This document shows, piece by piece, positions 15,437 through 24,724 of a stretch of DNA of 64,000 nucleotides. Position 1 is the stretch's first letter. Every line of letters starts with the position of its first letter. Under the pieces are notes generated by a model. That model was not told the DNA's origin and ran no database searches. It worked only from the letters and a program-made list of their open reading frames with translations. Where the stretch lies: the NCBI GenBank assembly GCA_900552075.1, contig URYL01000001.1, forward strand, positions 407,641 to 471,640, in the 5' to 3' direction. Source of the DNA: an uncultured Bacteroides sp. (GTDB lineage: Bacteria > Bacteroidota > Bacteroidia > Bacteroidales > Bacteroidaceae). Both the position numbers and the translations under genes were made by a program.

Positions 15437-18400
15437 ATGAAAGTCAGCTTTTTCATTGACAGGCCCGTATTCTCGGCCGTCATCTCCATATTGATTGTAA
15501 TCGTAGGTATCATCGGTCTGATGATGCTGCCTATCGACCAGTACCCACAGATTACTCCCCCAGTAGTCAAAATCAGTGCTTCCTATCCGGGAGCCAGTGC
15601 CGTGACCGTATCACAGGCAGTAGCTACCCCTATCGAACAGGAACTCAACGGAACACCAGGTATGCTTTACATGGAATCCAGCAGTTCCAATTCCGGAGGT
15701 TTCTCTGCCACGGTTACTTTCGACATCTCCGCCGACCCGGACTTGGCAGCCGTGGAAATCCAGAACCGTATCAAACTGGCGGAATCCAGACTACCGGCCG
15801 AAGTGATTCAGAACGGTATTTCGGTTGAAAAGCAGGCTCCAAGCCAGCTGATGACCCTCTGCTTGACTTCCAACGACCCGAAATTTGACGAAATCTACCT
15901 GAGTAACTTCGCCACCTTGAACGTACAGGACTTGCTTCGGCGTATCCCGGGAGTAGGACGTATCTCCAATATTGGTAGCCGTTACTATGCCATGCAAATC
16001 TGGGTAGACCCCGCCAAACTGGCCAACTTCGGACTTACCGTGCAGGATGTACAGAATGCCCTGAAAGACCAAAACCGTGAGTCGGCCGCCGGTGTACTCG
16101 GACAGCAGCCTGTGGACGGAGTGGACATTACCGTTCCCATCACGGCACAAGGACGTCTGTCGTCGGCTTCCCAGTTCGAAGAAATCGTGTTGCGTGCCAA
16201 TCCGGACGGTTCGCTTATCCGTATGCGCGACGTGGCCCGTGTATCCTTGGAAGCTTCTTCTTATAGTACGGAAAGTGGTATCAATGGAGGAAATGCAGCT
16301 ATTCTGGCTATTTACATGCTTCCGGGAGCCAATGCCATGGAAGTGGCCCAGAATGTAAAAGAGGCCATGAAAGAAATCAGCAAGAGTTTTCCAGAAGGGA
16401 TGGAGTACAACTTCCCGTTCGATATGACCAACTACATTTCGGAGTCTATTCACGAAGTGTACAAGACGCTGTTCGAGGCATTGTTTCTGGTGATTATAGT
16501 GGTATTCCTTTCTTTACAGAACTGGCGTGCCACACTGATTCCGGTCGTAGCCGTGCCGATTTCTTTGATTGGTACCTTCGGATTCATGTTAATATTCGGT
16601 TTCTCGCTCAACATCTTGACCTTGTTGGGATTGGTACTGGCCATCGGTATTGTGGTGGACGATGCCATCGTCGTGGTGGAAAACGTGGAACGTATCATGG
16701 ACGAAGAAAAGCTCAGTCCGTATGAGGCTACCAAGAAAGCCATGGAAGGATTGGTAGGTGCCATCATCGCCACTTCACTGGTACTGGCTGCCGTATTCGT
16801 CCCGGTTAGCTTCCTTTCCGGTATCACCGGACAGCTGTATCGCCAGTTTACGGTCACCATTGTGGTTTCAGTGCTTCTTTCTACGGTAGTAGCCTTGACG
16901 TTGAGTCCGGTGATGTGTTCACTCATCTTGCGCCCGGTTGACCCAAACAAGCCCAAGAACCGAGTGTTCCGCTTCATCAACAAATGGCTGGCCATCGGAA
17001 ACAACAAATACATTATTTATATCAAACGTGTCATCAAGAATCCGCGCCGTGTGATGGTCGGCTTCGGAATGGTATTGATATTCATCTATATGTTCCATCG
17101 GTTAGTGCCTACCAGCTTCCTTCCGGTTGAAGACCAAGGCTATTTCACCGTGGAACTGGAACTTCCTGAAACCGCCACCCTTGAAAGAACCCGTACCGTA
17201 ACCGACCGGGCCGTAGACTTCATCATGAAGGATCCGGCAGTGGAATACGTACAGAACGTCACCGGTAGCAGCCCGCGTGTAGGAACCAGTCAGGCCAGAA
17301 GCCAGCTGACCGTCATTCTGAAGGAATGGAAGGAACGCGACAACACGACCATCGAGGAAGTGATGGACAGAATACAGAAAGAGCTGGAAACTTATCCGGA
17401 AAGTAAGGTCTATCTTTCCACGCCTCCGGTCATTCCGGGTCTGGGTACAGCCGGCGGTTTCGAAATGCAGCTGGAAGCCCGTGGTGACGCCACCTACGAT
17501 GACCTTGTACGGGCTACTGATACCCTGATGTATTACGCATCACAACGGAAAGAAATTGCAGGACTTTCTTCCTCTCTGCAAGCTGAGATTCCTCAACTCT
17601 ACTTCGATGTAGACCGGGATAAAGTGAAACTCTCCGGAGTGCCAATGGCGGATGTGTTCTCAACGATGAAGGCATACACCGGTTCCGTATATGTGAACGA
17701 CTTCAACATGTTCAACCGTATCTACCGTGTGTACATTCAGGCAGAAGCCCCTTACCGACGCGAACGCGACAACATCGGCCTGTTCTTCGTCCGCGGGTCA
17801 GACGGCAACATGATTCCGCTGACAGCTTTGGGTAATACGGATTATACTACCGGTCCGGGAAGTATCAAACGTTTCAACATGTTCAATACTTCCGTCATCC
17901 GAGGTACTACTGCCAACGGAGCCAGTTCCGGACAGGTGATGGAATTGTTGGAACAGATTGCCCGCGAAAAGCTCCCCGAGAACATCGGAGTGGAATGGAG
18001 TGGTCTTTCCTATCAGGAAAAACAGGCTGGCGGACAAACCGGACTTATCCTGGCACTGGTGTTCCTGTTCGTATTCCTGTTCCTGGCTGCCCTTTATGAA
18101 AGCTGGACCGTACCCATCGCCGTATTGATTTCACTTCCGGTAGCCGTGTTGGGAGCCTATGCAGGTATTACCCTCTGTGGACTCGAAAACGATACCTACT
18201 TCCAGATTGGTCTGGTTATGCTGATTGGTCTGGCCGCCAAAAATGCCATCCTGATTGTGGAATTCGCCAAAGACGAGGTGGACAAGGGACGCGACATCGT
18301 AGAATCGGCCCTCCATGCAGCCAGTCTGCGTTTCCGCCCCATCTTGATGACCTCACTGGCCTTTATCCTCGGTATGCTTCCGATGGTGCTTGCCACCGGT

Positions 18401-18541
18401 CCGGGCTCTGCCAGCCGACAAGCCATCGGTACAGGTGTCTTCTTTGGAATGATTGTGGCAGTTACCGTAGGTATTTTGCTCGTGCCGTTCTTCTTTGTAA
18501 TGATTTACAAAGCCACTCATAAAATGAAAGCGAAAAAGTAA
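15437..18541 (+). CDS. RND multidrug efflux inner-membrane permease (HAE1 family, AcrB-like)
   Basis: 1034 residues, the usual AcrB length. It starts MKVSFFIDRPVFSAVISILIVIVGIIG and has the RND hallmarks: IDQYPQITPPVVKISASYPGAS, the proton-relay motif GIVVDDAIVVVENVERIM in TM4, FLSGITGQLYRQFTVTI in TM6, and GLAAKNAILIVEFAKDE in TM10-11. Twelve membrane segments in two halves with large periplasmic loops are expected. Drives proton-coupled export of hydrophobic compounds; the substrate range is unknown. It lies 17 bp before the channel gene. No local regulator gene is visible. Confidence 0.96.
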   Translation: MKVSFFIDRPVFSAVISILIVIVGIIGLMMLPIDQYPQITPPVVKISASYPGASAVTVSQAVATPIEQELNGTPGMLYMESSSSNSGGFSATVTFDISADPDLAAVEIQNRIKLAESRLPAEVIQNGISVEKQAPSQLMTLCLTSNDPKFDEIYLSNFATLNVQDLLRRIPGVGRISNIGSRYYAMQIWVDPAKLANFGLTVQDVQNALKDQNRESAAGVLGQQPVDGVDITVPITAQGRLSSASQFEEIVLRANPDGSLIRMRDVARVSLEASSYSTESGINGGNAAILAIYMLPGANAMEVAQNVKEAMKEISKSFPEGMEYNFPFDMTNYISESIHEVYKTLFEALFLVIIVVFLSLQNWRATLIPVVAVPISLIGTFGFMLIFGFSLNILTLLGLVLAIGIVVDDAIVVVENVERIMDEEKLSPYEATKKAMEGLVGAIIATSLVLAAVFVPVSFLSGITGQLYRQFTVTIVVSVLLSTVVALTLSPVMCSLILRPVDPNKPKNRVFRFINKWLAIGNNKYIIYIKRVIKNPRRVMVGFGMVLIFIYMFHRLVPTSFLPVEDQGYFTVELELPETATLERTRTVTDRAVDFIMKDPAVEYVQNVTGSSPRVGTSQARSQLTVILKEWKERDNTTIEEVMDRIQKELETYPESKVYLSTPPVIPGLGTAGGFEMQLEARGDATYDDLVRATDTLMYYASQRKEIAGLSSSLQAEIPQLYFDVDRDKVKLSGVPMADVFSTMKAYTGSVYVNDFNMFNRIYRVYIQAEAPYRRERDNIGLFFVRGSDGNMIPLTALGNTDYTTGPGSIKRFNMFNTSVIRGTTANGASSGQVMELLEQIAREKLPENIGVEWSGLSYQEKQAGGQTGLILALVFLFVFLFLAALYESWTVPIAVLISLPVAVLGAYAGITLCGLENDTYFQIGLVMLIGLAAKNAILIVEFAKDEVDKGRDIVESALHAASLRFRPILMTSLAFILGMLPMVLATGPGSASRQAIGTGVFFGMIVAVTVGILLVPFFFVMIYKATHKMKAKK

Positions 18542-18558
18542 ACTTACAGATGTAGCTT

Positions 18559-19944
18559 ATGAAACCGACTAACAAATTATATCGCCTTTTACTCATTTCC
18601 GTAGCAGCCCTTCTGATGGGGGGCTGCAAAATCGGGAAACAATATACCCGCCCCAAAATGGAGCTGCCTGCTACCCTTGACAGTACCAGTGTAGACTCCA
18701 CTTCCATTGGTGACTATCCGTGGGAACAGATGTATACCGACACCATCCTCCAGCAACTCATCCAGAAAACACTGGATTACAACAAGGATATGCTGATTGC
18801 AGCTGCCAGAGTCAAGGAACTGGCTGCCATGAAACGGATTGATTATGCCAACCTCTTCCCACAGTTAGGGTTGAAACTCTATGCGGAAGAAGAAGGAGAA
18901 GATTATGGCGGAGACAACTATAAAAAAGATAACCAGTACGATATCAAGTTAGGAATCACCTGGGAAATCGACCTGTGGGGTAACCTGCGTTGGGCAAAAG
19001 ACAAGAGTATGGCCGAATTTATGGGCTCCATCGAAAACCAACGGGCTCTCCGAATGAGCCTAGTCGCACAGGTAGCACAGTCTTATTTCGAATTGGTAGC
19101 CCTCGACAACGAACTTTCTATTGTGAGAAAGACCGTAGATGCCCGTCGGGAAAGCTTGCACTTGGCACGTATCCGCTACGAAGGCGGATTGACTTCCGAA
19201 ACAGCTTATCGGCAGGCCCAAGTGGAATTAGCCCGTACGGCCACCCTCGTCCCCGACCTGGAACGGAAAATCACGTTGAAACAAAATGAGATTACATTCC
19301 TGGCTGGAGAATATCCTCATGAAATCAAACGGGCTACTCTGCCGGAAGATGTCGTTCATTCCGCTTCACTTCCCGTAGGCCTTCCGTCCTCCTTGCTGGA
19401 ACGCCGACCAGATGTACGCCAGGCTGAGCAGGCCGTCATTGCGGCCAATGCTGCAGTGGGAATCGCCTTTACCAACATGTTCCCCAAGCTGACTTTGACT
19501 GCCACTCATGGTTCAGAAAACGAAGAACTTTCACACATCTTCAAGTCACCTCACTATCTGTTGGCAGGAACTATCCTCCAACCGCTGTTTGCCATGGGCA
19601 AGAACCGTGCGATATTGAAAGCCAAGAAAGCAGCGTGCGAACAGGCTGCATACGCATACGAAAAAGCCGTATTGAATGCTTTCAAGGATGCTTATAATGC
19701 CATTGCAGAATATAATAAGGTGAAAGAAATCTATGAAACCCGTCTGCGCTTGGAACAGTCATCCAAAATCACACTGGACCTGGCCCAGCTGCAATATATC
19801 AATGGAGTAATCGGCTACATGGATTTGCTGGATGCACAGCGTGGATACCTGGATGCACAAATCAGCCTCAGCAACGCCGTACGTGACAAACAGATTACGC
19901 TGGTCAACCTCTACAAAGCCTTGGGAGGCGGCTGGAAAGAATAA
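18559..19944 (+). CDS. Efflux outer-membrane channel lipoprotein (TolC/OprM, NodT family)
   Basis: 461 residues. The lipobox LLMGGC (Cys23) anchors the mature protein to the outer membrane. PWEQMYTDTILQQLIQKTLDYNKDMLIAAARVKE and LPSSLLERRPDVRQAEQAVIAANAAVGIAFTNMFPKLTLTA are the family signatures of NodT/OprM channels, and two long repeated helical regions are present. Last gene of the RND operon, followed by a strong hairpin terminator at 19961-20005. Confidence 0.95.
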   Translation: MKPTNKLYRLLLISVAALLMGGCKIGKQYTRPKMELPATLDSTSVDSTSIGDYPWEQMYTDTILQQLIQKTLDYNKDMLIAAARVKELAAMKRIDYANLFPQLGLKLYAEEEGEDYGGDNYKKDNQYDIKLGITWEIDLWGNLRWAKDKSMAEFMGSIENQRALRMSLVAQVAQSYFELVALDNELSIVRKTVDARRESLHLARIRYEGGLTSETAYRQAQVELARTATLVPDLERKITLKQNEITFLAGEYPHEIKRATLPEDVVHSASLPVGLPSSLLERRPDVRQAEQAVIAANAAVGIAFTNMFPKLTLTATHGSENEELSHIFKSPHYLLAGTILQPLFAMGKNRAILKAKKAACEQAAYAYEKAVLNAFKDAYNAIAEYNKVKEIYETRLRLEQSSKITLDLAQLQYINGVIGYMDLLDAQRGYLDAQISLSNAVRDKQITLVNLYKALGGGWKE

Positions 19945-19960
19945 CCTTATTATAATAAAT

Positions 19961-20005
19961 AAAACGCGGAAACCGAATTGTATAGAATTTCAGTTTCCGC
20001 GTTTT
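19961..20005. terminator. Terminator of the RND operon (usable on both strands)
   Basis: AAAACGCGGAAAC (19961-19973) pairs perfectly with GTTTCCGCGTTTT (19993-20005), followed by T residues on the plus strand and preceded by A residues, so the convergent GNAT gene can also use it. Confidence 0.85.
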
Positions 20006-20014
20006 TATTTTGCC

Positions 20015-20551
20015 TCATACGGATTTCACACCATATACTTTCTCGTATATCTCATCCCGAATAGATGCAAAACCGGCTGTAATATCATCTGTGCCCGCAT
20101 ACATTAGAAACATGGGCAGACTTTCACCACCTTTTCTGTATGCAGGCTGTACATAATCTTTTTCACACAGCCGAAAACCACAACGTTCGTAAAAACCGAT
20201 TCGCCGACGACTCATTTCGTCTACCGGCTTCTCTACCTCTAAAATCAAGAGTCCCTGAAACTGATTCCGGAGTTCTTCCATGATTCTCTGCCCATATCCC
20301 TTGTTACGTACCAAAGGAGATGTGGCCAGATGCTCCACATAAGAGAAGCCTTCCAATGTCCATACGGTAATCAATCCTATCTGAAGCATATCCTCTGCAA
20401 TCAAATAACAACTAAAAGCCGCATTGTGGTCTACATTGTGACGCTGGAATCCATCCTCTCTCCGTTCCGATTCCGGGAAAGACTCATGCCACAGATTCTC
20501 TACAAACGCATACGCCTGGTCCTTCGTATGCAGGGGGATAAATTGAAGCAT
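20015..20551 (-). CDS. GNAT-family N-acetyltransferase
   Basis: 178 residues from ATG 20551. It shows FSYVEHLATSPLVRNKGYGQRIMEEL, the acetyl-CoA-binding motif A (V/RxxGxG), followed by LEVEKPVDEMSRRRIGFYERCGFRL, the motif B region (NxxxxxFYxxxGF). Substrate unknown. It starts 20 bp after the M64 peptidase gene on the same strand and may share its transcript. An in-frame codon upstream lies inside the preceding gene's end and is less likely. Confidence 0.85.
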   Translation of the reverse strand: MLQFIPLHTKDQAYAFVENLWHESFPESERREDGFQRHNVDHNAAFSCYLIAEDMLQIGLITVWTLEGFSYVEHLATSPLVRNKGYGQRIMEELRNQFQGLLILEVEKPVDEMSRRRIGFYERCGFRLCEKDYVQPAYRKGGESLPMFLMYAGTDDITAGFASIRDEIYEKVYGVKSV

Positions 20552-20571
20552 ACCTATAAATTTAAAGATGA

Positions 20572-21858
20572 CTATTCTGTATAAAAACGAATGGTTCGTT
20601 CCAAGGAACGCTGGCATACCGGACAGAACACTGGAGCTTCATTAATTTTCATCCGACATTCTGTAGTAGGACGATAAATACCTTTTTTCGTATAACCGCC
20701 TCCTTCATATACTCCAATTTTGGTATAAATCAACTTCTCGTCAGTCTGAGGTTTCGTCGGAATGGGAGTTCCGGGTTCCACCATATCTTTCCACTTGTCT
20801 TCAAAGTGTACCAGTGTGGTGATATTCGGTTCCCACGGTTCTACGCTGTAAGGATACAACGGACTCGGTGCCTCATCGTATGCATATTCATCTGCCAAGC
20901 CTCCAAAGCTGTGTCCAAACTCATGCACCACTACCGGGCGGAACATAGAGTGATGGGCTGTAGTCAATGTATAGGAATTATAGATGCCTCCTCCCCCATA
21001 CGTATCCGTATTAGCCAAGATGATAATGTGTTCATACGGAATACCTGCCAACCAGTTGTGAATGGCTTTTACACTCCGGGTAGTCAGGTAGCGGTCGGAA
21101 TAAAACGTATCAAAATGTGAACTGACCGCCGTGGTCTTCCATTCGTTGTTCCGCGGAATACTAACCCCGCTGTCTTTTGATTCACTGAATACAGCGACAA
21201 TATTAAAACGGTCTTTCAGTTTCTTGAACGGTTCATGCTCAAACAAAGACTCACAGGCAATTTCCGCATCCTTATAGAACAGCTCTTCATCCTTTGCCGA
21301 GTAGCCCTCTGCCATAATAGCTACGTCAATGCACTTCTCCGATGAGCCACCCTTCCATAAATAACGGTGAGGAGTCAGATTGCCCGTACCTCGCTGGTGA
21401 ATCAATATATCCTTGGGATTGACTTCGTGCGTCAGTGTAGCACTGGGTTTCTGATAGGCATCTTTCAACGTCACGGTAATCTCTGCCGGCTGTTTGGGAT
21501 AAGGTACTAAGAATGTATTTTCGAATCCACGGGTCAGCACTTTGGCTTCCTTCTCACCCAGCCATTCCTGAAACAGGCTCGAGAAAGAAGTCCGGTAAAT
21601 GATTTTTCCTGTAGCCTTGTCCTTCATGGTGATTTCACCATTTCCCGCCAAAGGCAGTTCCGACAAATGCGTATGCCGGCCTGCCCATTGGGGAAGCGAT
21701 GACAACTCATCCAAACAAATATCCTGCTTGTCGGCATTTCCCGTGAATATATAATCCAAACGAAGTGTCTTGTCTACAAAATAATCGTCAAAGTTTTGCG
21801 CGAAAGCATGCCCGCAAAGCGACAAACCAAGTGTAAGAATCCATACTGTCTTTTTCAT
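20572..21858 (-). CDS. M64-family zinc metallopeptidase (IgA-peptidase-like), secreted
   Basis: 428 residues with a signal peptide MKKTVWILTLGLSLCGHAFA. An N-terminal beta domain (about 30-150) precedes the peptidase domain. The zinc motif is HEFGHSFGGLADEY, residues 312-325: His312, Glu313, His316 and a third ligand candidate Asp323, the HExxHxxxxxxD pattern of family M64. Family M64 is named after the IgA protease of Clostridium ramosum, but most Bacteroides members have no tested substrate, so immunoglobulin cleavage must not be assumed. Its C-terminus has CxxC-like Cys (FCPVCQRSLERT). Promoter box at 21878-21885. Confidence 0.88.
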   Translation of the reverse strand: MKKTVWILTLGLSLCGHAFAQNFDDYFVDKTLRLDYIFTGNADKQDICLDELSSLPQWAGRHTHLSELPLAGNGEITMKDKATGKIIYRTSFSSLFQEWLGEKEAKVLTRGFENTFLVPYPKQPAEITVTLKDAYQKPSATLTHEVNPKDILIHQRGTGNLTPHRYLWKGGSSEKCIDVAIMAEGYSAKDEELFYKDAEIACESLFEHEPFKKLKDRFNIVAVFSESKDSGVSIPRNNEWKTTAVSSHFDTFYSDRYLTTRSVKAIHNWLAGIPYEHIIILANTDTYGGGGIYNSYTLTTAHHSMFRPVVVHEFGHSFGGLADEYAYDEAPSPLYPYSVEPWEPNITTLVHFEDKWKDMVEPGTPIPTKPQTDEKLIYTKIGVYEGGGYTKKGIYRPTTECRMKINEAPVFCPVCQRSLERTIRFYTE

Positions 21859-21877
21859 ATATCTTTAATTTTTCCCA

Positions 21878-21909
21878 CAAAAATAGCGATTTGACTTATT
21901 TCACACAAT
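21878..21909 (-). promoter_or_regulatory. Promoter of the M64 peptidase gene (minus strand)
   Basis: On the minus strand ATTG (21909-21906) and TATTTTTG (21885-21878) are separated by 20 bp, close to TTTG/TAnnTTTG, 20 bp before the ATG. Confidence 0.55.
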
Positions 21910-21938
21910 TTTTGTAACAAGAAAGCGAGGTCCTATAC

Positions 21939-21970
21939 AAAAAAGCGGTGCCTTGACAGAAGACACCGCT
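21939..21970 (-). terminator. Terminator of the TonB receptor operon
   Basis: On the minus strand AGCGGTG (21970-21964) pairs with CACCGCT (21950-21944) around a 13-nt loop, followed by six T residues. Confidence 0.75.
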
Positions 21971-22002
21971 AAAAAGACACTCTTATTTATTTTATCCGTG
22001 CA

Positions 22003-24309
22003 TCAATTGAAGAACTTGATGCCAATAAAGTAGGTACGAGGCTGCGTGGGACCATAGAAATACTTCGAATCACGCTTTCCTCCCTTGTCCAAATCTTTCT
22101 GGAACGCATTGAATATGTTCTGTACTCCTCCGTTCAACTGCAACTTCAGATGGTCGTTCAACACAAACGTATAATTCAACTTCAGATTGAAGTCCATAAA
22201 ATCAGGCGTGTGCTCCAAGCGGTCCTTTTCAATATACCCTGCAAAGTGAGGCACAATCATCCGACCTGTATAGACGCCTGAAAGAGAGAAATCAAAATTC
22301 TTCAAAGGCGCAGAACTGAAGGTAAAGTACCCGTAATAGTCCGGTGTACGCGGCATACGCTTGATGGCTGCCACATCTTCATCCTCACTCCATCTCACAG
22401 CCTCCGTATAACGGCTACGCTGTACAGTAAAGCCCAACTGCAACTGGGCTTCCTTTCCATGTGCAATCTTATAGTCAATATTGGCTCCATACACCCGGGC
22501 TCCATTACCGTTCCGACGTTCCTGCACAGAGGTACCCGAAACCGGATCTTTTCCGATGCTTTCCAGATAAAACACATCGTTCAACGCCGTATAGAATCCT
22601 TCCACCAACAAGTTCGACTGAAAATGTCCGAAATTTACCGTCCAGTCAATCGAGCCGCTGAAGCTGTTGGAATGTTCAGGTTTCAAGCCTTTGGCCAGCC
22701 GGACTTCCATCGCTTCACCTCCCACGGCCGCTACATGCAAATCCTCATCATAAGCCTGAGGGGCACGGAACCCTGTTGACCATGTCAAACGTCCCTGAAG
22801 CTTGTCGGAAGGTTTCCAAAGCGCATTGACACGCGGACTGAAAATCACCTTGTCCACCAAGTTGTGCTTGTCCAAGCGGAATCCGGCCAGAATCGTGAAA
22901 TGGTCCAGCTTCCATTCATTCTGCACAAATCCACTGGCAATCTTCACATTCTGTTGCAAGTCACGCTGATAACCCGTCATCACATCGTGCAAGGAATTAT
23001 ACTGGTATTCCACTCCTCCCGTAAAGGTAGCCGGCGAAAACAGACAGTTATCCATATTGCCCACATACATGGCTCCTCCCACGGCAGTCAAATCCTTCGT
23101 CCTTCCGTAAGCATTCGGGTCACCACCTGCGCCATAATAGCTGTTGCGGTCGATGTGCTGAGCCGAACCATAGACCGAAAGCTTATGCTTGTACTCGTTG
23201 AAAAACACATCATACGTCAAGCCTCCACTGTTGATGATATGTTTGGTCTGCTCCGTGATGTCCGTTTCGTGCGGCTGCAAGTCAAACTTATTGCCGCCAC
23301 GACGAAATTCATTTGTAGTGTGGTATTCCAGACTAATGCGGCTGAACTGAGTAGGACGATAATAAGCCCGCAACCCGAAAGTATTCATATTAAGTTTTCC
23401 CAATTCAGAGAACCCGTCTCCATCCGCATCATACGGATTACGGTTACGGTAGGACTGATACAGCGCAATACCGTACGAATTATCGGACGAAACGAGTGAG
23501 GCATTGGCCCCCATATACTGCTCCCACACCTTTCCGTTCAGGTTCGACATCGTAGAAGCCACCTGAAACGAATTGCGTACTGGGTCTTTGGTAATGATAT
23601 TGATGGTACCTCCCACGGCATTGGCCCCGAACAAGGCAGAACCTCCACCACGTACCACTTCCACCCGCTCAATCATGTTGGTCGGTATCTGTTCCAGTCC
23701 ATACACCCCCGACAACGCACTCATCACCGGACGGCTGTTAATCAGAATCTGTGAATAAGGTCCTTCCAGCCCATTGATACGAACCTGAGGGAAACCGCAA
23801 TTCTGACAGTTGTTTTCCACCCGCAAGCCCGACTGATAGCTCAATGATTTAGCCAGATTGGTCGAGTTGACAATCTCAAACAGTTTGTTGTTCATCACAT
23901 TGACTACCACCGGAGCCACTTTCCGGCTGGTTTCATTCCGGTTGGCCGATACCACCACCTCATCCGTCATAATGGATTCCTCTTCCATGACAAAATGCAT
24001 GTCAACCACGAAATCCTTGCTGACCGTCACCTTTTTTATCTGCGTGGCATAACCCATTATCTGTACCTTCACGGAATATTCTCCTTCCGGAACTTTCTTG
24101 AAACGGAAATAACCTTCCCCGTCTGTCACGGTACCTTCACCAGTTTCCACTACCAACACGGCCGCATAAGGCAAACCAGCCTCCGAACCTTTTTCAATGA
24201 CATGCCCCACAATGGCATTTCCTTCCTTTACGGGACCTTCTGCGTAAGCATACGCATAGCTGACGAGAGTGCATACCACTCCCATCCACAAATTGATATA
24301 TTTTTTCAT
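22003..24309 (-). CDS. TonB-dependent receptor with CxxC in the plug domain
   Basis: 768 residues. A signal peptide (cleavage near AYAEG, residue 23) is followed by a carboxypeptidase-regulatory-like domain (about 30-110: GHVIEKGSEAGLPYAAV...YFRFKKVPEGEYSVKVQIMGY), the plug (about 120-240) and a 22-strand barrel ending in Phe-Asn. The plug holds NNCQNCGFPQVRING with Cys168 and Cys171, seen in some Bacteroidetes receptors thought to handle metals or metal complexes. The plug also contains GSALFGANAVGGTINIITK. Third gene of an operon with a phosphatase and a His-rich protein, which supports a metal or nucleotide-related cargo, but the cargo is unknown. Confidence 0.9.
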   Translation of the reverse strand: MKKYINLWMGVVCTLVSYAYAYAEGPVKEGNAIVGHVIEKGSEAGLPYAAVLVVETGEGTVTDGEGYFRFKKVPEGEYSVKVQIMGYATQIKKVTVSKDFVVDMHFVMEEESIMTDEVVVSANRNETSRKVAPVVVNVMNNKLFEIVNSTNLAKSLSYQSGLRVENNCQNCGFPQVRINGLEGPYSQILINSRPVMSALSGVYGLEQIPTNMIERVEVVRGGGSALFGANAVGGTINIITKDPVRNSFQVASTMSNLNGKVWEQYMGANASLVSSDNSYGIALYQSYRNRNPYDADGDGFSELGKLNMNTFGLRAYYRPTQFSRISLEYHTTNEFRRGGNKFDLQPHETDITEQTKHIINSGGLTYDVFFNEYKHKLSVYGSAQHIDRNSYYGAGGDPNAYGRTKDLTAVGGAMYVGNMDNCLFSPATFTGGVEYQYNSLHDVMTGYQRDLQQNVKIASGFVQNEWKLDHFTILAGFRLDKHNLVDKVIFSPRVNALWKPSDKLQGRLTWSTGFRAPQAYDEDLHVAAVGGEAMEVRLAKGLKPEHSNSFSGSIDWTVNFGHFQSNLLVEGFYTALNDVFYLESIGKDPVSGTSVQERRNGNGARVYGANIDYKIAHGKEAQLQLGFTVQRSRYTEAVRWSEDEDVAAIKRMPRTPDYYGYFTFSSAPLKNFDFSLSGVYTGRMIVPHFAGYIEKDRLEHTPDFMDFNLKLNYTFVLNDHLKLQLNGGVQNIFNAFQKDLDKGGKRDSKYFYGPTQPRTYFIGIKFFN

Positions 24310-24358
24310 AATTTGCTCCTAAAATATTCATACTAAGTTCTTCAAATCTCCAATAGAA

Positions 24359-24700
24359 CTATTGTATGGGAGGAGCACGGAGATAGATTCCTGCCGCATA
24401 AAAAGATACGACAGGCGAGATTTCCAGTTTTTCATCCAATGAACAAAGCAGATGCAGATTCGGAAGTGCAATATCCGTCTGTCCTGCTTCCAAGGAATAA
24501 AAACTGGAAAGAAAATGAAGGGCCAGCGCCTGGCCGTCGTTATGAGAGTGAGATTTTGTAAAAGGATGCGAGTGCACAAGCATCACCCCGTTCACCACAT
24601 GCACATGGGCAAACAGGGCCGTGGTGGCATAATAGGAGGCAAACAAGATTGCCAGTCCACATGCCACTGTCCGTAGATACCTGCGAAGGCCTTTATACAT
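24359..24700 (-). CDS. Small His-rich membrane-anchored protein, unknown function
   Basis: 113 residues. An N-terminal hydrophobic segment (about 10-30) places the rest in the periplasm. A histidine cluster follows: HVH at 32-34, HSH at 43-45, HSH at 51-53 and His62, a likely zinc, copper or nickel site. No enzyme motif is present. It sits 49 bp before the TonB receptor gene and 24 bp after the phosphatase gene, all on one strand. A role in capturing a metal delivered by the CxxC receptor is an inference from the context. Confidence 0.7.
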   Translation of the reverse strand: MYKGLRRYLRTVACGLAILFASYYATTALFAHVHVVNGVMLVHSHPFTKSHSHNDGQALALHFLSSFYSLEAGQTDIALPNLHLLCSLDEKLEISPVVSFYAAGIYLRAPPIQ

Positions 24701-24724
24701 ATCCCTATGGATTAATTATGAATA